Below are positions 12,101-24,100 of a stretch of DNA of 64,000 nt, piece by piece. Under the pieces are notes generated by a model. The model was given only the letters and a program-made list of their open reading frames with translations, was not told the origin of the DNA and did not search any database. How positions within the stretch are numbered: position 1 is the first letter of the stretch; every line of letters starts with the position of its first letter. The position numbers and the translations under genes were made by a program. Origin of the DNA: Antedon bifida (taxonomy: Eukaryota; Echinodermata; Crinoidea; Comatulida; Antedonidae); contig OY727102.1 of the NCBI GenBank assembly GCA_963402885.1, positions 16,802,001 to 16,866,000 on the forward strand, in the 5' to 3' direction.

Positions 12101-15100
12101 CTTGTTCCATGAGCAATGATCGTTGGAATGGCGCTTTAAAAATGGAACGAATAATTGAAACTTATATTCTCTTTTAACATGGTACTCTGTTAACATGATG
12201 GTCCTTCTATACAATGGTCTCTTAATATAACGGTCTCTTAATTAGTAGTTTGTATTTTATTATATAGGGTGTTGAATTCTGTAGATATGCATACTTTACA
12301 CAGTTTTTTTTCACCTGACAACAAAGATTAGATTAAATGATCTGGTTATTATTTTTCAAGGACATGATTCATAACATCCTGGTAATTTTTTTTACATTAA
12401 AATACTATATTATAAGTGGATACGTATCACATGCTGTGCATTATTTCCCCTCATTCTCATGATTTTCAGGTCTGTTCTATTCAACAGAAACTATATTAAG
12501 TGTATACTTGCTATTTGATTGGTCAGTTACGTATCACATGCTGTGCATTATTTTAATTCATTCTGAGAATTTTCAGGTGTGTTCTATTCAACGTTGAATA
12601 TAATGTGAAAATGTTTCTTCCATTTCATACAACATTCATTATTTGTAGTATGATATGATCAGGGAGTTGTTATATGATACAGTAATAATAACAATCTGTT
12701 TTAGTTTGACCACATCTGATTGTTATCATTTCATTTTGTATATTGTTTTGTTATAAAATTAATATGCATTTACATATTACCAATATGACACCACTTCACT
12801 GCAATGCTGACTTCTGTTACATATTTTGAGGGCCTCAGTAATTGAAGTTAATTAGCATGTAAGAAAGTGCTCAAAAGAAAGCTTGAACCAGGACCCTGGG
12901 ATTGTAAGGTAAACATTATTACCACAAAGAATATATGTAGTATATTTGATATTAGTCATACTGTATTTCTAAGCATGATGAAACTTCCTGCTCTGCCACG
13001 TCAGAAGACAAACTTTTACTTTTGGTTTGTATTATTCATAGCCTTGCAAGTTGTAGTTTCTTTCATGACAAAGCATTTTTTTGCCCTTTTTTTATTCTAC
13101 AAAAATAACTTTTTTCAACTTTATTATGCTTATGTAAACAATACAGTAGTACATGCTGCCCAGTATTAATTTTGCTGGAGTTTAACCAATCATTTTTTTA
13201 TTTCCAAATTTTGTGTTCTTGATTCTTCAAGATTTTCTCTTTTAAGGTTTCCAAATTAAATATATCCACCAAATATTATAGATTTTTATATGGACCACAT
13301 AGCATCTTGTTCTGAATGTACTCTTTACCAGTGGATGATCCAGGGTTTTTAAATAAGGAGATCCAGAGCTTAAAAACTAAAATTAGGTGCTGACAGTGCT
13401 GTAGCCACAAGCAATAAAGTGATAATAAAGTGGTCACAAGAAAACAATCTGTGGACACAGGGTTGTTAAAGGCTTTGTGAAAGTGGTCAGGTTGAAACCT
13501 TGCCAACCATACTGGTGTCTAACTACGGCCCTGGCTGATCTGAAGCTAATATCCTATAACATTTAGGCATATGCAAGGAAACCCCAGATGTTTGAAATCA
13601 TTTGCTTAAAGCTCTGTCCAAACTATCAAACTAGTTTGACCAAAAAAAAAATGTGCCCAAATATCATGGTAGTGGTATTCCCAAATATGGTATAGTGATA
13701 TGACATCATCATTGGATCATATATGGGCCCCATCACATTTTGTTGTCAAGTTTGATAGTGTAGACAAGGCTTTAGAGATCTAAATTTGAATAAAAATCCA
13801 ACTTTATGTGATGAAATTAAGTATTTTAAGTTGAAAACTCTTGCAATGTAAAAGATTAAATGTTATCTTAGGTTATAAGCATTATTTTGATAATCTAAAC
13901 ACTTTCACTTTTTGTTTATTTTATGATTTCTTTCCTAGGTTTTTTTTTTATTTTCAGCCTGCCCTATTAGTTCATTTACAATGTTCCTATATATTCTTGT
14001 CTGGAAAATGATTTTCACCTATTCTTTCTTTCTTTATTTCATGCCAGACCAACAGCGAATCATTGCCACTAACAGGCTGGTTAAAATCTTAATAAAAACT
14101 ACTTTGGATAAAACATTTTAATCATTAAAACAAGATGACATCGAAGATAGAAAAATGATATTACAGGTTCACTAAGTGATGTAAAATAATATGTTAAAAA
14201 AAATTGTTGGTACGCTTGATACTGTACTAAAATTGCAATTCTAGGATTCAATAATTTAACTACAATAACATCAATTATTATCATCATCATTCTTCCTGAC
14301 CTTTTAGTTTACATTATTTACAATTACACTTAATTATTTAACAATGGTTGCTTACAATGGCTTTAAAACTTTCACTAATGATTTATTAGGGAAAACCTAG
14401 TTATGAATATTTTTCTAAATCACTTGGCATTTTTTTAATAATTAAGAATTTATATGTACATGTACAAATAATACAAATTTTCTAGTAACACACAGTAGAA
14501 AACAGGTGGGAAAAATAAATGTAGCAATTATTTCTTTTATAGCATGTGCATAATTCTATTGAATAAATTTCCTAAATAGATTTATTTTAAAAGCTTAAAG
14601 TCTGATTATTTGCAAGGCTATTGGTAATGCATTGGGTGGAATACATCCTTAATTATCTGAATTTCCATTGCTAATGCATTCAATTTAGGATAAGTTAAAA
14701 GTGTTTGTGTGTGTAATTTATTTACGTGTGTAATAGTTTTTCTGCACAAATGAATGTCTCTAACTCTTTTAACTAAAGTCACGACTCTCCTGATAAGGTG
14801 TAGTTTTCAGGGGCATTCCCATAATTTTTTCAAATGGAGCTAACAAATATTAAATACTGTATCAAATAGTTCATATTTCATTTTAGCTGTCAAAAAGGTG
14901 GAGCATGTGCTCCAAGCTCAACCCCATAATCTGCCCCACATTTTAGATATTTTCACCAACATAAAACATAAATGTTTCCAGAAATTAAAGAAACAGTTTA
15001 AAAGGATCACAATTATCATCAGAATTTGTATCGAATCTTCATCATCATCACTGTCATCATCATCACTGTCATCATCACCCTCATCATCATCATCATCACT

Positions 15101-18100
15101 GTCATCATCACCCTCATCATCATCACCACTGTCATCATCACCCTCATCACTGTCATCATCACCCTCATCATCATCACTGTAATCATAATCATTATCATCA
15201 CTGTAATCATTACCCTCATCATCATCACCCTTATCATCATCACCACTGTCATCATCATCCTCATCACCCTCATCATCGTCACTGTCATCATCACCCTCAT
15301 CATCATCACTGTCATCATCACTGTCATCATCACCCTCATCATCATCACTGTCATCATCACTGTCATCATCATCCTCATCATCACCCTCATCATCATCACA
15401 GTCATCATCACTGTCATCATCGCTGTCATCATCACCCTCATCATCACTCTTATCATCATCACAGTCATCATCATCACTGTCATCATCATCATCACCCTTA
15501 TCATCACTGTCATCATCATCATCACCCTTATCATCACTGTCATCATCATCATCATCACCCTTATCATCACTGTAATCATCACCCTCATCATCATCATCGT
15601 CAGCCTGTATCATTCTGGGCAACTCCACAAATTGATTTTAAGGCTTGTTCAGAACAAAGTTTGGTTTCTTATCGTACTCTGCATAAAGTTTCCCTACAGC
15701 TTTTGAACTAAGACCAGATTAGACCTTTGCGACACTTTCCGTTCATTGTGAAAGCTTAAGGTACAAGATTAGTGAATGCTTGCAAATTTGACCAACAGAG
15801 TCAAATTTATTCCTGCGTACCAAATTGTTATACTCTCATTGATGATACTTCAGTTAGTAATGATGTTATAGTTAATCAAGTTTCTAAATATTGCTGTTAA
15901 AATGCTGATTGTAATGTGATCTTGATTTATGATATAAAACCATAAACCCAGATTTTTTTTAAAATGCTTTTAAATGTCATTTCTCTTTCAATTGTTCTTG
16001 TGACTTCTTCTGCTGTCTGGGGCTTCTCACAAACAGCTGGTATGTTTATAGCCCCAAGATAATGGTCTGGTTTAAGAAGTTTATTTAATAATAACTTTGG
16101 TAGCTGTCAAATTTGTAATCTAATATTGAATATAGTTATGTATATAATTTTATAATGTGCATAATTTTGAAATATGTAGTATAGTATATTATTAGTATTC
16201 AAGAGCCACTTGCATGAAAGATGAAGGTAGTGTTTAGGTAGTGTTTAGATAGTGTTTAGGAAGTGTTTAGGTTGTGTTTAGGAAGTGTTTAGATTGTGTT
16301 AGGAAGTGTTTAGGTTGTGTTTAAGTGAAGAACCACCAATGCATTGAAATGTATACTGATGATTGTATTCTAAATCAATGTTTTATGATAAATAAAAAGC
16401 ATGCCACTTAACTCCAACTAAAAATAATATATTACATAAACTTATAAAAGATATAAAATACCTATATAAAAATGTATACTATAATGTACAATAAACAAAA
16501 ATTCCAAATATGATATAAAATATTAAGTAAATTCATGATTTCTAGTTTCCACTATAACAGTAATTGCAAAACGTGTTTGCAATTAGGTGAATTATTTCCT
16601 AATAAAATATAAGTCATAAAGCTAGATTAATTTTACAATTGCAGTCATTAATTTTAGTTCCACAGTTAACCCATCGTACAAAATACATTCTAAAATGTTA
16701 TGTGTTGCCTTTGTTTTTGTATAACTATATCTTTTAATTATATGTATGCTTCAGATATTTCAAATACTTTTAATTAAGTATCAGCTCTTGATTTTGAATA
16801 ACTTTATCACAATAAATAAACGCAGTGGTGTTTATGAAGTAAATGTTCAAGCATGCTACTTAAAGTCAAGTAGAAGTTCGTAAATTAACGTGGAGAATGT
16901 CCCACTGGAGCCGAACTTGTAGCTTTACTGTATTTCACAAAGCTAGGCAGAAAGGAAAGGGTTATATACAAGAAGTAGGAATTGAAATTTTCACACTTTC
17001 AAAATATGATTTCTCATGTTGTGAAATAAATCCGTTTATAGACGCTTAAGGAGGTTTGATACTATTTTAATGTGTATTAATGTGTTTTAAGACACGAACA
17101 TATCTGACCTACTTCTAGTAAACTTTAGGTGTTTTGTAATGAAAAAAATATGTTTTTAACAATTTGATTCTGGTTGATTAGATTTTCAGTGATTGTTTTT
17201 TGATTTATATCTTGCAGATCCAAATCATTTAGTAACTCCGTCTCAGAAGTCTTCACAGAAGCGTTTGCAAAGATTGAGGTTGGTGAAAAAGCTAATTAGA
17301 AATTTAAGCATTAATTTTAAATTTGTTGTATTTACATATCATAGGTTACAGTATACCCCTCCTATAGGTCATCCTTATTAGGGGACATATTTTTGTGGAA
17401 CCAAGGAGCAATATATGTTTTGGCGGTGATCTATTGTCTCTACTCCACCTCCGTAAGCTTTGTTACCACTAGGACTCAACGTTATGACGAAGCCGCAGCG
17501 CAAGCGAATTGACCAATCACAAGCGACAGTTTGAATTATCAATCGCATCTGATTGGTCAATTGGCTTGCGTTGTTGCGTCCTACCGGGTTGAGACATAAT
17601 TGTTTTTTGTGTAAAAATAAAACTATATTTTTTTTAGGGAAAAGTCTCAGTGTACCGTAATTTATCCTTTTTGTTTGTTTTAGGAAATGGGCCAAGAAAC
17701 CAGGAATAAACAGTTCCATAAGCATTTCCCTGACATTCCTGCAGATGAAATAGTTATTAATTGTAAGTAGCAATTAATTTATATAAATTGTCATTTAATT
17801 TTTGAATACAATTGAATTTCCACAATAGCAATTAATAAGGTTTTCCTGAAAATAATGAATTCATTATGAGCTACTGTACTATGTACAATGTCAGTGGAAA
17901 TTGAAAACTAAAATTGTTTAACCATTTTTTAATCATACAGTTTTTATTTTTGACTTTGTTTGAATTTATTATTGACAATATGAAGCTACAAATTTAGAAA
18001 TATTCTTATTAATATTATTCTAAAAAATTAAAAGGCTACAGGTTTTATAAATATTTTATTTACGTGAAGTCTTAATTAATTAGATGATACCATGTTTGAA

Positions 18101-21100
18101 TATGGCATATGAGAAGAGCATGTTGTAGTCATTTTATAATTACTCTACATACATTTTAAAAAGCAAGACTGCTCAAATCGTTTTTTAAAGCTCTGTCTAC
18201 ACTATCAAACTACTTTGACAAAAAAGTGTGATGTGCCGAAATATGGTATTGATACTGTAAGTAGTGATATGACATCATCACATTTTTTGTCACACAAAGT
18301 TTGATAGTTTACAGAGCTTTTGTCATTATTTGTCATGATTCCACATTTTGTACTTTCCTGTAGGACAGTCACCTTTTATCATATCCTATGTTACCATGAC
18401 AAACCATATTGATTTTAGATTAATTTTTTCAATTATGCTTAATATCAATAAATAAAATAAATATTAACACTTAATACGTTTCAAATACAAAGAGTAGTAA
18501 TAGTAAGAGTATAATTTGTATAACAGGATAATCAGTATACCATTGCAAGCAATTCCATATGTTAATTTTGATCCTAAATATCACAATATAACATACATTT
18601 TTATAATCATGTATTTAAAATGTCAAAGGTTATTATTCTAGACAGATCGTAAATCAAATTGAATAGCATTTATGTCTAGAAAATAATGTAGTTATAAAGC
18701 ATGATTTTCATATAATATTTGAATGAATTATGTGTTGTTAAGCTCTGTCTACACTATCAAACTAGTTTGACAAAAAAAGTGTGATGTGCCCAAATATGGT
18801 AGTGGGAACCAAATATATACATTTTTTTGTCACATAAGGTTTGATAGTGTAGACAGAGCTTTAGACATCTTTAACAGGCTAGTCTACTCTACCATAATAT
18901 TGTTTGATGAAAAATGGTTGGAGTTTCATATACAATCAGAATAATTTGATAGGCCACAGTTTTATGAAATTAGCATAATTAAAATAAATTCAATTAAAAA
19001 AGTATCAATTAGAGAAATATATAAATATGGCTATATAAGTCTATGGCCAATCATTTCTCAGATTGGAGAAGTCTTGTTAAGCGCGTTATGTCGCAAGACA
19101 TTGAGAGTTCATGATGATTAATAATTGATTAAATTAATATTAAAAATGTAAGATAATTTCAATGAATAGTGGTTATCTAATTACTGTAGGGCATCATTTT
19201 AGTATTCTATATTATTCTAATATTAATTGGTTATTTAAAGTAATATTTAAGTGACTACCATTGACACACTACTTTCAATTGAGTGAGTAAGTGGCCAAAT
19301 GGTGGAACCGTAATTACGTAGCCATGACACTGTCAAGGGTTCGAGGCTCACTCGCTCCTAGTTCTTGTGGTAGAACGAGTCTTCTCGGATAAGGACTATA
19401 AACATTAGTCCCAGTGTTCACATCTAGCTCCTTAATAAAGTGAAAGTTTCATCATAATTACATTCCTTTATAGTTTGATATAATAATCAAACCCAATTTA
19501 CATCTTCTACAATATAAAATCAATTTGTATCAGTGAAAATTTACAAATAATATTTAGTAATTCATAATGATGCTTTATTTTAAAGGGGTTTTTTTTGGTT
19601 GAATTTCTAATGAACTATATTTTATGTTTATTTTCAGCTTATTCGTGTGCGTATGTTAAAGATATCCTACTTCAAGGTCGATTATACGTCTCGAAAAATT
19701 GGTTGTGCTTTCATTCGAATATTTTTGGGTTTGAAACACGCGTAAGTCACCAACATATATTGAAATTTGTTTTAATTTTTCAGTGTTAAGAATTAAAACC
19801 AATTTATATAATAACTTAAAGACTTATTTGAGGCTTAGCGAGTGGAGTTACAGCCCTGGCACAGGTCAGGATTGAGTCCTAGACCTTGGTGTTAAAAGGC
19901 AAACATGTTAACCAACAACCTATCAGCTGCACTACAAGTTTCATATATCAGAATCGCAATGAAATTTGTTTTATTTTTTCAGTGTTAAGAAATTAACCCA
20001 ATTTATATAATAACTTATAAACTAAAGACTTATTTGAGGCTTAGAGAGTGGAGTTACAGCCCGGCACTAAGTCAGGATTGAGTCTTATACCTTGGTGTTA
20101 AAAGGCAAACATGTTAACCATCAACCTATCAGCTGCACTACAAGTTTCATATATCAGAATCGCAATGATAGCCAATAGATATGAAATATGCTACCTTTCA
20201 AGCAGTACACTTGAATACATCCACAAGAGTTATATTGATTAACTAGTGGGTGTCACGTAGGTGACATTTACATCTTGTAAATTCGAAGCAGAATTTCAAT
20301 CATCATATAGCTTTTTATTTGAATTGCCTTTTCAATGTTTCATTGCTAGGTTACTGTTGCTATTGGAGAAGTGAAAGATGTGACACGTGAGCGGACGGCT
20401 TTGATTGTGCCAAATGCAATTGGAATTCACACAGAAAATGAAAAGGTATAATGAAATTCTGATTTATTCAAAGGATTATTGTTGAAATTATTACATTACA
20501 TTTTTCTGTAAACCACTCAATCTACCACAACAAAGATATATACACATAAATACATTTATAATAATTGTTAATACTTTATGGGTCTCTATTATCTTTTGGA
20601 TATGCTATATTTCAAATGATTATTTGTTCCCCAAAACTTGAAAAATAAAGAAAGTATAAATCAAATTTTCCATATTGTAGTATCAGTACAGTTATTCTGC
20701 TAAAAAAATGCCAAAAAATGTCAAATTGAATAACTATGTGACATTAAAATAATAATAACAAAGTTCATTCTTATAAGCAAGCTGTCAATACGCTGCACAT
20801 TATTACCCCGGTCATTTTTTGGATCATAAACGTATGGAAACATACTCCCGTAATAATACATTTATGTGGTGTGGGTACCCATTTTATGCAACTGAGGCAA
20901 ATTTAAGTAAAGTGTCTTGCCTAAGGATACAAACCATTCGGCGCAAGTTGGATCCGAACCACGATCAATAATCCAATGTCCAAAATACTGCGCCACACGC
21001 CTATTCAGGTTCAGGGGTAAATTTTTTTAAATTTTGTTAAATTTTATTTGTAATGCAATTCATTTCAGTCCTTGACTGTCGTTTTGTAATTGGATGTATT

Positions 21101-24100
21101 TTTATTATACCGAATAAATTTTAAAAAAAATAAATAAATATATGTTGATTTTACATTATATTAACAGACTGTGAATCTGTTTTGTTTTTTAGTATGTTTT
21201 TGGTTCCCTAATGTCCAGATCTGCAACATATAAATTAATAACCAGAATACTTCAGGAATATAGGGAGTTACAAGGTTTGGTAAGTTGCTGATTTATTTAA
21301 TTCCTTGCCAACAGCATCGTCATTACCGCAACAATATTTATATTCACTTTTAGTTTGCACAGCTTGTTTAATTTACTTTGAAGTGACAGACCAATTAAAA
21401 TAAAAGGATAGGAGAGTTTTTGACAATATTTTTGGTTAGAAATAACTTAATTATATCTGTGTTATAATTATTATATTACTTTAAAACGTCTAGTGCTATC
21501 TTGTATCCTTGAGAAAGATAATGAAATTATCTTATGATAGTTAAGAAATTGGTTCTGTATACACAACGTTCATGTGCATCTAGAAACATTCAGAACAAGT
21601 GGGGGATCATTTCCTGCTGGGTTAATCAAGTAGATGCTCTCCTGTTGCTGACATTGGCCAGAGTGCCTACTCTTGCGACACAACCATCTACCTTGATGGA
21701 CAATAGCACAAATATTTTTATTTTATTATAATTTCCTCATTTTCTCGTTAAGACTGAGGATGATTATAACTACATTTACATGTGCATTTACATAATTATG
21801 AAAATGCAAATTCAGAAATGATATCGTAAAACTGGTTTTTTTTTTCAGGAAGCTGTTCCTTCAGGAAGTAGGGAATCGAGTATAAATGACAGTGAACTGG
21901 ATACACCAGATAGTGAAAATGTTGTAAACAATGTAAGCAACTATATTATTTGTACAAATTCATTTATAGTCTTTGTTTTACAAGAACTTATTAAATATAG
22001 ATAAAGCTCTGTCTACACTATCAAAAAGTTTGACAAAAAAAGTGAAAAAAAAGTATGGTAGTGATATGCCAAAATATGACATAATATATGGGTATATCAC
22101 ATTTTTTTGTCACATAAAGTTTGATAGTGTAGACAGAGCTTAAGGTATTGTGAAAATACTTCAATGTTTAAGCCATGGTTGTATTTGCCTCCTGAATTAT
22201 TCATGAATCAAGAGATTGCTCTTACACAATAATGATTTTGTAAAAAAAAAAAGGCATTTATTTAGGCAACGTATCAACTGGCTGTTTCTAGGAAATGGTT
22301 AGCCTAGAGTGTTAGGCAGTATGTTTGATGCGATATGTGTTTCTGGGAAAAGTCTTGCTCGATAATGTTTGTTGAAGAAAGTTTTTAGTGTATGAAATTA
22401 AGGCGTTAGGTATTTGATAGTGGCATGCTATGGAGTTTTTTAATGAGTTAAAAAGGATAGGGTGCAAATAAAACCAAATATTGAAGAGAAAACCAAACAG
22501 AACACTTGGAAGTTTGCTATTCTAAAGCTCTGTTTCTACTATCAAACTTTATGTGACAAAAAAATGAGATGTGCCCATATATGGAAATGATGATGTCATA
22601 TCACTACCATATTTAAGCATATCACAACCATATTTGTGCACATCACATTACATTTGTTTGTAAACGATGTTAATACTCAATGAATACAACATCTATGATT
22701 GGATGATAATCACTGTTATGGAATGCTTAATCAGGAAAAAGCAATTATTTTTTAATCACTATAAATACAATGAATTACCATGACAACATTACACAATATC
22801 CCCAAGGTTATGTAAAATATACTTAGACTAATTGTTGCATTTGCAATAATGAGATAACATCTTCATAATGTTATGTTCATGTCGCTCCTTTATATTTTAT
22901 TATGTGTTTATATGTTTATGTATTTTTCTTCTGTAGAGAAATATAAACTTATATTTTTATAGTTTTAGCATTTATTTGTGGTACTTTTTGATACTGTTGT
23001 ATAATAGCAGACTTTTAAATTTTGTAATTTTCATGTACTGTATATACAGTAATAAATATAGTAATGAAATTTTATATCCCTCTTCTAAATGTGAAAGAAT
23101 GCTTTTTACTTGTATGTATTGTTTGGAAGATAGAACCCAGATCTTAAGATTTTTAAACAAGCTAATGTACTTATTTCAAAAATAAACTGTAATGAGCACA
23201 TATCATGTATGATACCACCAAACCTTCGGGTTAAAACCAAAATCGTAAGGCATTTAATGAACAGGCAAACTGCCTTACCATACCAGACATGTTTCGAGAA
23301 TACTATTCTCATCATCAGAACTGAAATCAATGCCTAGAGTACTTATATACCATTAACACAGATTGTATTAAAATGAGGCAATAATTAGCATGATAAATGA
23401 TACAATATTAGGAATTTTGGAATTAATATTGGTTGTTTTTGTTTTTTATAGTTTGACAGCAAATGTTTAAAAGTTGAGGAGGAGGAAGAGGAGACGTCGT
23501 TTACATTAGATCCAAATTCCAATCCTGTTACTACAGAAAGCCAAAGAACTCCACCAACGAAAGTCTCCTCAAAATCTTCATTTGGTCAAAGAATGAAAGA
23601 AAGTAAGTTCAACTTTTGCCACAATTGACAATTACTGATGTTGCGAGACTTTGTCCCCACCTGTATCCTGTTGTAATAACTTTATTTGGATTGACGCTTT
23701 TGCAACAGCGGCACAAACCAAACCCAAATATAAAAATTACAACCATTATCAAAAGTACAATATAAAACAATACAATCAACAAAAAAGTAAGAAAATAAAA
23801 ATAACGCTACTGTCATTTATGGAAAATCAACTGTATAGACTGATTAAAACGGTTTCTTTACTTGACTTTAAAAACGTACAAAGACCACCGCCTCAATATT
23901 TGTTTTCTTTTAATCTAGTGGTTTGTGCAATCAGCGTCTTTAAGTCGTTATTAAGGACAGGAAGCTCTATACGGAATTTACCTCACTCACAGCTATTTTT
24001 AGTCGTCACTTTCTTCTTGTAAGTATTATAAATAAAAAGAAATAAAAGTTTATGAAAAAATAATTATGTTATTTTAACAGAATAGGTTTTTGATCAGAAC

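Noticed and set aside
14918..15628. 236-codon Asp/Glu/Ser-rich ORF on the minus strand
   Set aside because: It coincides with the CATCAT minisatellite and two other frames are also open over the same span. There is no splice or domain evidence.
17193..17381. ORF in another frame across GRAMD2 exon 2
   Set aside because: The frame that keeps phase with exons 1 and 3 reads SKSFSNSVSEVFTEAFAKIE. The longer ORF is in the wrong phase.
23651..24022. 123-codon ORF in GRAMD2 intron 8
   Set aside because: Low-complexity Lys/Asn/Tyr content, no family resemblance. It only overlaps the microexon at its end.
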